A stretch of DNA of 8,294 nt, taken from contig DLGL01000088.1 in assembly GCA_002482685.1 (NCBI GenBank), positions 1-8,294 of the forward strand, read 5' to 3'. Below the pieces are notes generated by a model. It did not search any database. It saw only the letters and a program-made list of their open reading frames with translations, and was not told where the DNA came from. Made by a program: the position numbers and the translations under genes. Shown in pieces: positions 1 through 6,330 of this stretch (its first letter is position 1; every line of letters starts with the position of its first letter). Origin of the DNA: Bacteriovoracaceae bacterium UBA7695 (GTDB lineage Bacteria; Bdellovibrionota; Bacteriovoracia; Bacteriovoracales; Bacteriovoracaceae).

Positions 1-578
1 TCACAAAGAATCATGTCACCTTGTTCGGGAGTACAATGTCGGTAAATAGGCGAACGGTAACTGTAAGGGTCATGCATTCTTACTATCCAACCAATAGCTG
101 GCTCAATAGGAATACGACGAGGATCTCCGCCAGCGGCCGCAGCAGCGAAAGAGCCACCATGGTAAGAGCGGTAACGAGTGATAATTTTTTGTTTACCCGT
201 GTAGAGTCTAGCCATTTTCATGGCATTCTCAACGGCTTCGGCACCACCGATAGTAAAAAGTGTTTTATTAAGATCACCTGGAGTCACTGAAGCGATTGCT
301 TCACCAAGCTCTCCGCGGACTTTAGTGACGTTTGTAGGTTGAACGTAATGCACTTGATTCATTTGATCTATGATCGCTTTATTGACCCGCTCATCTCCAT
401 GACCAATATTGGTGCATATTAATTGAGATGAAAAATCTGCGTATTTTTTTCCATTATAATCCCAGAAATAAATGCCCTTGGCTTTTTCGATTGCGATGGG
501 ATTGACCGCTTCCTGAGCAGACCATGAAAAGTATGTGTATTTTTTATTTTTATCGACGATGTCCTGATATTCGCTCAT
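1..578 (-). CDS. class III PLP-dependent aminotransferase, N-terminal part (probable beta-alanine/omega-amino acid transaminase)
   Basis: Partial gene running off the left edge; 192 codons are visible from an ATG at 578-576, preceded by a good ribosome site (AGAGGAG on the minus strand). The protein begins MSEYQDIVDK. It shows hallmarks of fold-type I class III aminotransferases: FSWSAQEAVNPIAI near residues 18-30, FWDYNGKKYADF at 38-49, NIGHG at 57-61, the cofactor-phosphate loop GGAEAVENAMKMAR at 111-124, and RYRSYHGGS at 135-143, whose Tyr-His pair stacks on PLP. The PLP lysine and the acidic residue that contacts the pyridine nitrogen lie beyond the window. Substrate cannot be read from this half. 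Because a reductive pyrimidine operon lies on the same strand nearby, I infer transfer of the amino group from beta-alanine or beta-aminoisobutyrate to pyruvate or 2-oxoglutarate, giving the semialdehyde used by MmsA. Taurine, GABA or other omega-amino acids remain possible. Family call is firm, substrate is not. Confidence 0.9.
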   Translation of the reverse strand, partial: MSEYQDIVDKNKKYTYFSWSAQEAVNPIAIEKAKGIYFWDYNGKKYADFSSQLICTNIGHGDERVNKAIIDQMNQVHYVQPTNVTKVRGELGEAIASVTPGDLNKTLFTIGGAEAVENAMKMARLYTGKQKIITRYRSYHGGSFAAAAAGGDPRRIPIEPAIGWIVRMHDPYSYRSPIYRHCTPEQGDMILC

Positions 579-728
579 AAAGCTCCTCTAAATTATTGAA
601 AAAATGCTACCAAAACGGAATGTGTCGGGCCATGCCTTTTTTCTTTATTATTCCGACGAGTTAAAAAGCTATGCACCCCAACTCGTTAGACCTACCATTT
701 CAATATCTAATTCAACTACGAGGTATAT
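579..728. promoter_or_regulatory. divergent intergenic region between the aminotransferase and SPFH genes
   Basis: These 150 nt separate two divergently transcribed genes and should carry promoters for both. The ribosome sites are clear at each end: AGAGGAG for the aminotransferase on the minus strand, and GAGG at 720-723 for the plus-strand gene, five nt before its ATG. An inverted repeat ACGAGTT (656-662) / AACTCGT (680-686), separated by 17 nt, is a possible operator. TCTAAT at 706-711 resembles a -10 box for the plus-strand gene, but I see no convincing -35 at proper spacing. I could not assign a confident promoter for the minus strand. Confidence 0.4.
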
Positions 729-1523
729 ATGGATCCTAAATCCCAGGCCAAACTCATTGCTCTTGGTGGTGCTGCACTACTACTTGTGATCTTGGTCATG
801 TCATCATCATTTGTTATCCCACCAGGCCACCGTGGAGTGCTGGTAACTATGGGAAAGGTCTCGCAAGTTTTTGCTCCGGAGGGCTTTGGCCTGAAAGCAC
901 CTTTTATCACAGATGTTCTTCCGGTTTCTGTTCGCCAACAAACAAAATCAACTGATGCCGATTGTTATTCATCGGATCTTCAGCAAATTAAAATTGAACT
1001 TAGAGTTCTCTACCGAATCCCGGAGAATATGATCGTCAGAACTTTTCAGGATTATTCAGGAGACCCGTTTGATAGTTTGATTGCGCCCCGAGTGGCTGAA
1101 GCCCTGAAAGAAGTAACGGCTCTTCAGAGTGCTGAGATGATTGTAAAAAAACGTGAAGAGATTAAAACCAGAGCATTAGAGATGGCCCGAATAAAAATTG
1201 GCAGTATGCTCGTCATTGAAGATCTGGTGATTCAAGACGTATCGCTCTCGAAAGAACTAGAGTCTGCGATTGAAGCAAAAATGGTGCAGGAGCAGGAAGC
1301 GGCGAAGGCAAAATTCATTCAGCAAAAAGCCGAGATTGAGGCCAATACAGCTATTATTAAGGCCAAGGGTGAGGCAGAGGCTATTAGAGTCAGAGGTCGT
1401 GCTCTTCAAGAGAGTCCGGGACTTGTGCAATTACAAATTGTCGAAAAATGGAATGGGGTTGCTCCACTTGTTATAGGATCAGGCGGAAGTGGGTCGAATA
1501 TCATTCTTCCGCTGAGCAAATAA
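729..1523 (+). CDS. SPFH/prohibitin-family membrane-anchored protein
   Basis: 264 residues, starting at an ATG five nt after GAGG (720-723). Layout: a short cytoplasmic lead, one hydrophobic anchor at about residues 8-27, an SPFH (band 7) domain at about 28-185 beginning IPPGHRGVLVTMGK, then a charged, Ala/Glu/Lys-rich helical stretch at about 175-225 that looks like the coiled coil of prohibitins, and a tail with a Gly/Ser linker (GSGGSGS, 250-256) before a final hydrophobic IILPL. Length and order match single-anchor bacterial prohibitin homologues. Such proteins form ring or cage oligomers on the membrane and act as scaffolds or chaperones for proteases and lipid microdomains, as known for HflK/HflC and prohibitin. 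The partner here is unknown: there is no adjacent NfeD-like or second SPFH gene, so it appears monocistronic. It converges with the lyase gene (stops 2 nt apart). Specific role not assignable. Confidence 0.88.
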   Translation: MDPKSQAKLIALGGAALLLVILVMSSSFVIPPGHRGVLVTMGKVSQVFAPEGFGLKAPFITDVLPVSVRQQTKSTDADCYSSDLQQIKIELRVLYRIPENMIVRTFQDYSGDPFDSLIAPRVAEALKEVTALQSAEMIVKKREEIKTRALEMARIKIGSMLVIEDLVIQDVSLSKELESAIEAKMVQEQEAAKAKFIQQKAEIEANTAIIKAKGEAEAIRVRGRALQESPGLVQLQIVEKWNGVAPLVIGSGGSGSNIILPLSK

Positions 1524-1525
1524 AG

Positions 1526-3670
1526 TCAGATTTCTTTGGAAACAGATCGCCCTAAATGGGGTCTTTTTGGAAAAACGAATGACACATTTCGTTTCATTGA
1601 ATTGTCCCAACGAATTCCAACCGAGAGACTTTGGAGCTTTTGAGACGGATCACTCACGGTTATTTTTAATTTCCCGCTTGGAAGTTCCCGAACCATCAGT
1701 GCCACTGGTTGAGTGGTACTGATAGATGACTTATTATTGTTAAACTTCAATTCGCCTGGGGAGTAAAAAATTGCCTGGGCCATCTTTTCTTTTTTGAAGA
1801 ATACGGCCTGAATTTGACCTGTGTTTGATAGAGCTTCAGTATTTTTGATTTTGTCGGCGAGATCATTGCGGTACTTCGTATTTGGATAGACAGAGTAAGC
1901 ATAAGTTTTAGAACGAGGATTTTTTTCGTGACTTAACCATAACGAGGTTACTTTTCCGTGAACTTCGTTTGAAGATTTATTTGCATCGATAGAACGCCAA
2001 GTCCCGGTTTGTTTTTGATTAGAAAGTTTAAGAGTTCCGCCAGAATGAATGGCATAACCAGTTCCATTCGCTATGGCCCATGACCGGGTCGGAAAACTCT
2101 CGATACCATTTTCCAACACATGCTCCTTTAGTGAATCTACACTACCGTAAACAATTGGAGTTTTAGAAAGCTCCTGATTTAAACTTGTTCGGACATCTCT
2201 ACAATTAGGGCAATTTAATTCTGCACCAAAAGCCACCATACTCTCATCAGAAAAAAACCAGCTTTTTTTTGCCTGAAGTCTATCTCGTTTGAAGTCCATT
2301 ACAGCTGCTCCAAATTCTCCATCAGAAACTCCTCCAACAAATGCAGTATTGCCTGGTGAAGGCCAGTAGTCATCATTCGGAACTTTAGGGTAAGGAAAAA
2401 CATACTGCTCAGTTGTACCTGGCACCATTTTGAAATCCCATATTGGAAATATATCCCAGTATTCATTACCAGTTCGATAGATGTAGGTTACACCATCAGA
2501 CAAATGATGAGATTTTAACCCCTCGCCTAAGGGTGATGTGTCGTTATTCAGTGTTCTGGTGGAATGCATTTTTACAGAGATGTTATAATCTGATCTATGA
2601 TGAGTCATAAAATCGCCACGGTAAAACATTTTATTTCCATGACGAGTATAATTTTTGCTGCTCAATTTCTTTGCGCACTCTTTAAATTCATCCTGCCGAT
2701 CTCCGGCAACCTTTGATAAAATAACACAAGAAGGAAGTAAATATTCTGAACGTCCCCCACCCTCTCTGGGGTAGTGCCTGGCCTTAGAACTGTAGTCCAT
2801 TACTGTTTTGTGAATCAGCCAAAGCTGACCATCGAGAATGAAATTACTTAAAATGTCGTAACTCTTATCACTAAAAGAATAGCTGGTTCCATTTATTCTG
2901 CTAAAAAAATTTGCAAGATCTTTGGAGAAATCCAGCCCATAGCCACCATTGTGGAAAACTTGGCCGTGTTGATAAAAAGTCTGATCAGATTGAATGCCGG
3001 CCTTTTGATTAATTGAAAATTCTTTTTCGACGGACCTGATCGCGAGATTTACCCACTCGTGTCTTTCAAATAAAACACCAAGAGCAACAGTTGTTTCTGA
3101 AAACCAGACATTATTCTGCCCGGTTGCCGGCCATCCGCTTGGGTGATCCGTTAAGTGCCCCTGGTAAGCGTAGTCCATGAGAACATCGTAATTATCTTTT
3201 GCTATCTGATCACCGGCCAAAATGAGGAGGGTATAGATATTTCTGGGTAAGCCTATTTCTCTATGCCACCAATTTTTGTGATGCCATTTTCTGCTGGAAA
3301 AAAAATTAAGCCCTTTGTTTGCAGCAGAAATAGCAACCTTACTCTTATAACGTGGGTGAGAAGCAAATTTTGTTGCAAGAAAAATTTGTCTTATCCGCTG
3401 TATGTGACTTGCAGGCCCCCAAAGAGTTTTATCCGTAACTGTATAATTTAAATCTTTAAAACTTCCATCGCTATTCTGATTTTTAAGCCACCCATTGATT
3501 TCAGGAACTAACCATTTAGACTGTGCTTCAATAGGAACAGATTTTAAAATTTCATTGTAAATGTTTTCCTTAATGATCTTAAGGTCTGCATTTGAAACTG
3601 AACGTGAAACTTGTGCGGCCTGAAGCAAAACTGAATGAACTAATAGACATGTAATTATAAATAGTTTCAT
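1526..3670 (-). CDS. secreted polysaccharide lyase family 8 (chondroitin AC / hyaluronate lyase type)
   Basis: 714 residues from the ATG at 3670-3668. A GTG two codons upstream (3676) is possible, but MKLFIITCLLVHS starts a classic signal peptide with likely cleavage after LQAA near residue 19, so the product is exported. PL8 enzymes cleave uronic-acid-containing polysaccharides by beta-elimination. Residues about 30-350 form the alpha/alpha toroid and the rest the beta-sandwich. Family signatures, numbered from the ATG: NWWHREIGLP (133-142); TGQNN with the likely catalytic Asn186; YQHG with His235 and, nine residues later, Tyr244 in GGYG, the same spacing as the His/Tyr pair of hyaluronate lyases; Arg298 and Arg302 four residues apart as in chondroitinase AC; GEG with Glu383; and the IFPIWDF-to-PGTT block (407-420). 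Length suits the roughly 700-residue chondroitin AC lyase group. Exact substrate (chondroitin, hyaluronan, xanthan or other) is unproven. It follows the preA hairpin, so it is probably transcribed separately. The start lacks a well-spaced Shine-Dalgarno. Confidence 0.92.
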   Translation of the reverse strand: MKLFIITCLLVHSVLLQAAQVSRSVSNADLKIIKENIYNEILKSVPIEAQSKWLVPEINGWLKNQNSDGSFKDLNYTVTDKTLWGPASHIQRIRQIFLATKFASHPRYKSKVAISAANKGLNFFSSRKWHHKNWWHREIGLPRNIYTLLILAGDQIAKDNYDVLMDYAYQGHLTDHPSGWPATGQNNVWFSETTVALGVLFERHEWVNLAIRSVEKEFSINQKAGIQSDQTFYQHGQVFHNGGYGLDFSKDLANFFSRINGTSYSFSDKSYDILSNFILDGQLWLIHKTVMDYSSKARHYPREGGGRSEYLLPSCVILSKVAGDRQDEFKECAKKLSSKNYTRHGNKMFYRGDFMTHHRSDYNISVKMHSTRTLNNDTSPLGEGLKSHHLSDGVTYIYRTGNEYWDIFPIWDFKMVPGTTEQYVFPYPKVPNDDYWPSPGNTAFVGGVSDGEFGAAVMDFKRDRLQAKKSWFFSDESMVAFGAELNCPNCRDVRTSLNQELSKTPIVYGSVDSLKEHVLENGIESFPTRSWAIANGTGYAIHSGGTLKLSNQKQTGTWRSIDANKSSNEVHGKVTSLWLSHEKNPRSKTYAYSVYPNTKYRNDLADKIKNTEALSNTGQIQAVFFKKEKMAQAIFYSPGELKFNNNKSSISTTQPVALMVRELPSGKLKITVSDPSQKLQSLSVGIRWDNSMKRNVSFVFPKRPHLGRSVSKEI
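1544..1568 (+). terminator. weak possible terminator for the SPFH gene
   Basis: Downstream of the plus-strand stop, inside the 3' end of the convergent lyase gene, AGA (1544-1546) and CCC (1550-1552) can pair with GGG (1558-1560) and TCT (1562-1564). This gives an imperfect stem with an internal loop, followed directly by a five-T run (1564-1568). The stem is short, so this is only a candidate. It is noted because the 2-nt gap between the convergent genes leaves nowhere else for termination close to the stop. Confidence 0.25.
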
Positions 3671-3671
3671 G

Positions 3672-3692
3672 CTCACTTAACGACAAAGTGAG
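3672..3692 (-). promoter_or_regulatory. inverted repeat abutting the lyase start codon
   Basis: A perfect 7-bp inverted repeat, CTCACTT (3672-3678) and AAGTGAG (3686-3692), with a 7-nt spacer, ends one nucleotide before the lyase ATG at 3670. In the lyase mRNA it would form a hairpin that holds the only purine-rich stretch upstream of the ATG (AAGUGAG) in its 3' arm. It could be a protein operator or a structure limiting translation initiation. The alternative GTG start at 3676 lies inside it. Seen directly in the sequence; function is inference. Confidence 0.45.
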
Positions 3693-3778
3693 ATTAAAAC
3701 TTAAGGATCAAATCCACTTTTTCATCCTCTCAAGAATTCATCCCTCAGAGGACCTAAGGCACTGTAATAACAACGTTT

Positions 3779-3804
3779 TTGGATGCCCGGGAAAGGGCAT
3801 CCAA
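3779..3804 (-). terminator. hairpin at the end of the pyrimidine operon
   Basis: A perfect 10-bp stem, TTGGATGCCC (3779-3788) with GGGCATCCAA (3795-3804), and a 6-nt loop, starts 7 nt after the preA stop codon. Its position just past the last operon gene and before the separately regulated lyase suggests transcription termination or 3'-end protection. On the minus strand the hairpin is followed by A residues rather than a U tract, so it is not a textbook intrinsic terminator. The T run lies on the plus-strand 5' side. It may act with a factor, or mainly stabilise the operon mRNA. Confidence 0.55.
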
Positions 3805-3811
3805 GGTTCGT

Positions 3812-4930
3812 TTAATTGCTTGCCATATCTTTTGTCTGCTTATCAATATTATCACCCGACCACTCAATATCTTTTGATAACTCTTTTGATTCAAATTTCC
3901 CTTGTTTGAGCTCATTTAAATGGGAGTGTGTTGTAAGGTATTGAAGCGAGTGACCAACAAAATCTTCGACTTTATTAAAGTTATGTTTTTCCATAAATGC
4001 TTCAAGTCCAGCCTTAAGCTCATGAACCATTTTGTATCCTTGAAGCATCGGTCCTGTGCAACTTTGCACAGTGTGAGAACCCAATAAAATAAACTCAATG
4101 GCATCTGAGGCTTTTTCAATACCGCCCATTCCAGAGATTGAAATGTCTTTGTATTTAGGATTATCTCTAAAGGCTTTAGCAAGCTTCATAGTATGGTGAA
4201 GAGCAATTGGTCTTACGGCCTGGGCAGAATATCCACCGGGAGTTGAGTATCCTTTAACTGTTGGCATAGGACGAAGAGTTTCTAAATCCACACCAATGAC
4301 CGAAAGGATGGTGTTGATAAGAGAAATTCCATGGCCCTTTCCATTATCAATAGATTGAAATGCCGGAACATTGATGTCGGTAATATTGGGGGTCATCTTT
4401 GACCAAACGGGAATCTTAGAAACTTCCGTTACCCAACCCGTTACTTCGCCCACCATCTCTGGATTCTGCCCCATGGCTCCACCCATTTTTCGCTCAGGCA
4501 TTCCATGCGGACAAGAGAAGTTAAGCTCGAAAGCATCCACTCCAGCGTCCTGGCACATGATCACAAGATCTTGCCAGCGCTTCTTATCGTATTCTTCCAT
4601 GATCGAAGCAATGAGAATTCCTTTCGGGCACTCAGCTTTAATTTCTTTAAAATCCTTAATCCAGTCTTCGATTGGACGATCTGAAATAAGTTCAATATTT
4701 TGGAAACCAATCACTTCTTTGTTTTCGCGCGAATAAAGTTTGCCGTAACGAGGAGCTACGTTGTGAACTTGTGAAGCATCAAGCGAGCACGTTTTTGCTA
4801 CAACTCCCCCCCAACCTTCTTTAAAAGCTTTAAGGATTGTAGCTTTGTTCGTTCCCGGAGGACCTGAACCAATAACAAATGGATTTTCAAATTTTAATCC
4901 ATTCACAACAATCGAGAGATCTTTACTCAT
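3812..4930 (-). CDS. preA: dihydropyrimidine dehydrogenase, stand-alone FMN-barrel form (PreA/plant PYD1-like)
   Basis: 372 residues. The ATG at 4930-4928 follows AAGGGG (4938-4943) by 7 nt. It reduces uracil or thymine to the 5,6-dihydro form, the first step of reductive pyrimidine breakdown. It is a TIM-barrel FMN enzyme of the dihydroorotate dehydrogenase superfamily. NPFVIGSGPPGTN (16-28) and AKTCSLDAS (45-53) line the cofactor side. NFSCPHGMPERKMG (137-150) holds the catalytic Cys140 in the form typical of true dihydropyrimidine dehydrogenases. KMTPN is at 178-182, and ISGMGGIEKASDA (265-277) is the FMN-phosphate region. E. coli PreA and mammalian DPD continue into a two-cluster ferredoxin domain. 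Here the protein ends without any CxxCxxC motif, closing with EWSGD and DMASN, which by memory matches the end of the plant chloroplast enzyme PYD1. A hairpin 7 nt after the stop argues against an accidental truncation. No preT-like FAD/NADPH subunit is in the window, so the electron donor is unclear. Last gene of the operon. Confidence 0.9.
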   Translation of the reverse strand: MSKDLSIVVNGLKFENPFVIGSGPPGTNKATILKAFKEGWGGVVAKTCSLDASQVHNVAPRYGKLYSRENKEVIGFQNIELISDRPIEDWIKDFKEIKAECPKGILIASIMEEYDKKRWQDLVIMCQDAGVDAFELNFSCPHGMPERKMGGAMGQNPEMVGEVTGWVTEVSKIPVWSKMTPNITDINVPAFQSIDNGKGHGISLINTILSVIGVDLETLRPMPTVKGYSTPGGYSAQAVRPIALHHTMKLAKAFRDNPKYKDISISGMGGIEKASDAIEFILLGSHTVQSCTGPMLQGYKMVHELKAGLEAFMEKHNFNKVEDFVGHSLQYLTTHSHLNELKQGKFESKELSKDIEWSGDNIDKQTKDMASN

Positions 4931-4945
4931 CTTGATTCCCCTTAA

Positions 4946-6328
4946 TTACATGCCCGTTCGAGAAATATAGCGGCCGGCACCACGTTCAACATTGAGTTTG
5001 CCCTCATCATATTGAACTTTACCATTCGCTAGTACCCAAGTAGGTGCACCTTTAGTTTTATAACCTTCAAAAATATTACGATCACATTTATGTAAGTGAG
5101 TCTTTGCTGAGATTACATCTTCTTTTTCAGGATTCCAGATCACTAAATCCGCATCAGATCCAACCATGATGGCCCCTTTACGAGGATACATGCCAAAAAT
5201 CTTTGCAGGACGTGTACAGTTCACTTCAACGAATTGATGAAGATCCAGACGGCCTTCAAGAACTCCGTAAGTGTACATAAGTGAAAGACGGTTCTGAATT
5301 CCAGCTGCACCGTTAGGAATTTTTCTGAAGTCTGTGCGACCTAAGATTTTTTGTTTCCCTTGGTGGAATGGACAGTGGTCCGTTGCAACAGTCTGGATGA
5401 TCCCAGATTTTAAAGCGGCCCATAAAGGGGCCTGGTGCTCTTTTGGACGAATCGGAGGACTCATCACGTAAGCCGCACCTTCAAAGTTAGGTTGATCATA
5501 AACTGAATCATCTAAAAGAAGATATTGAGGGCATGTTTCACCAAATACCACTTGTCCACGACGGCGGGCCTCATCGATGGCCTCAACAGCTTCTTTGGCA
5601 GTGACGTGAACGATATAAAGCGGCACACCTGTCATACGAGCAAGCATAATAGCGCGGCCTGTGGCCTCACCTTCAAGGGGAGCTGGGCGAGATTGAGCAT
5701 GATACTTAGGATCAACTTTGCCTTCATTGAATAATTTATTCTGAAGAGAAACTACCATCTCACCATTTTCACAGTGAGCAGTAACAAGTGCGTTTAAATT
5801 TTTTGCTGTTTCCATCACGCGGATCATTTCGGTGTCATCCACACCGATAGCTCCACGGTAGGCCATGAATGTTTTGAAAGATGTGATGCCTTCATTGCGT
5901 ACACAATGTTCCATCTCTTTAGCGGTGTTATCACCAAACCAGGTGACGGCCATGTGAAAGGCATAATCTGAAACAGATTTTTTGGCTTTCTCTTTCCACT
6001 GAGCCAGACCATCCAGAAGAGGTTGATTACGAGAAGGGATTACGAAATCGATGATGGTGGTTGTTCCACCAGCAACACCGGCCGCAGTTCCTGTTTCAAA
6101 ATCATCTGCTGAGATTTCGCCCATGAATGGAAGTTCCATATGAACGTGTGCATCGATGGCCCCAGGAAACACAAAGTGTCCTTTAGCATCGATAACCCGA
6201 GTATCAGCACTTGGCTTTTCAATACTCGGAGCAATCGCTTTAATTATTCCATCCTGAACCAGGATGTCTGAGAAGTAGCGATCAGTCGCAGTGATGATTT
6301 CACCATTTTTGATTAATACGCTGCTCAT
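4946..6328 (-). CDS. hydA: dihydropyrimidinase (D-hydantoinase family)
   Basis: 460 residues, a usual length for the family. This cyclic amidohydrolase opens 5,6-dihydrouracil or dihydrothymine to N-carbamoyl-beta-alanine or N-carbamoyl-beta-aminoisobutyrate in the cytoplasm. An N-terminal beta-sandwich strand region (1-50) leads into the TIM barrel. The binuclear-metal ligands are all visible: His61 and His63 in DAHVHM, Lys152 (to be carboxylated) in SFKTFMAYRG, His185 in TAHCENGE, His241 in IVHVTA and Asp317 in ATDHCPF. Tyr157 in the same MAYRG block is the expected substrate-binding residue, and MSPPIR (289-294) is the usual substrate-loop motif. The ATG at 6328-6326 lies 2 nt after the mmsA stop and has no clear Shine-Dalgarno (only CTGGATG-like bases inside mmsA), so translation probably depends on coupling to mmsA. 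preA follows after 15 nt. The neighbouring dehydrogenase favours dihydropyrimidines over hydantoins as the natural substrate. Confidence 0.93.
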   Translation of the reverse strand: MSSVLIKNGEIITATDRYFSDILVQDGIIKAIAPSIEKPSADTRVIDAKGHFVFPGAIDAHVHMELPFMGEISADDFETGTAAGVAGGTTTIIDFVIPSRNQPLLDGLAQWKEKAKKSVSDYAFHMAVTWFGDNTAKEMEHCVRNEGITSFKTFMAYRGAIGVDDTEMIRVMETAKNLNALVTAHCENGEMVVSLQNKLFNEGKVDPKYHAQSRPAPLEGEATGRAIMLARMTGVPLYIVHVTAKEAVEAIDEARRRGQVVFGETCPQYLLLDDSVYDQPNFEGAAYVMSPPIRPKEHQAPLWAALKSGIIQTVATDHCPFHQGKQKILGRTDFRKIPNGAAGIQNRLSLMYTYGVLEGRLDLHQFVEVNCTRPAKIFGMYPRKGAIMVGSDADLVIWNPEKEDVISAKTHLHKCDRNIFEGYKTKGAPTWVLANGKVQYDEGKLNVERGAGRYISRTGM

Positions 6329-6330
6329 GA

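Noticed and set aside
625..645. GGGC-CAT-GCC followed by a T run as a plus-strand terminator or attenuator
   Set aside because: The stem is only three to four pairs and there is no transcript known to end there; most likely chance.
604..789. Short plus-strand reading frame across the divergent intergenic region
   Set aside because: No plausible ribosome site, low-complexity unlikely protein, and it overlaps the well-supported SPFH start in another frame.
1270..1476. Plus-strand frame within the SPFH gene
   Set aside because: Arg/Lys-rich out-of-frame reading of the coiled-coil coding sequence.
3725..3752. TCCTCT/AGAGGA imperfect palindromes between preA and the lyase
   Set aside because: Short 6-bp arms with competing alternative pairings; not distinguishable from chance in this purine/pyrimidine-biased stretch.
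3684..3812. Frameshift or decay having removed a ferredoxin domain from preA
   Set aside because: The 3' flank holds a hairpin at once and then the lyase upstream region. No CxxCxxC codons appear in any minus-strand frame, and the C-terminal motif looks native.
4371..4736. 121-codon plus-strand frame opposite preA
   Set aside because: Antisense shadow of a strongly conserved gene; the composition mirrors the preA codons and there is no recognisable domain.
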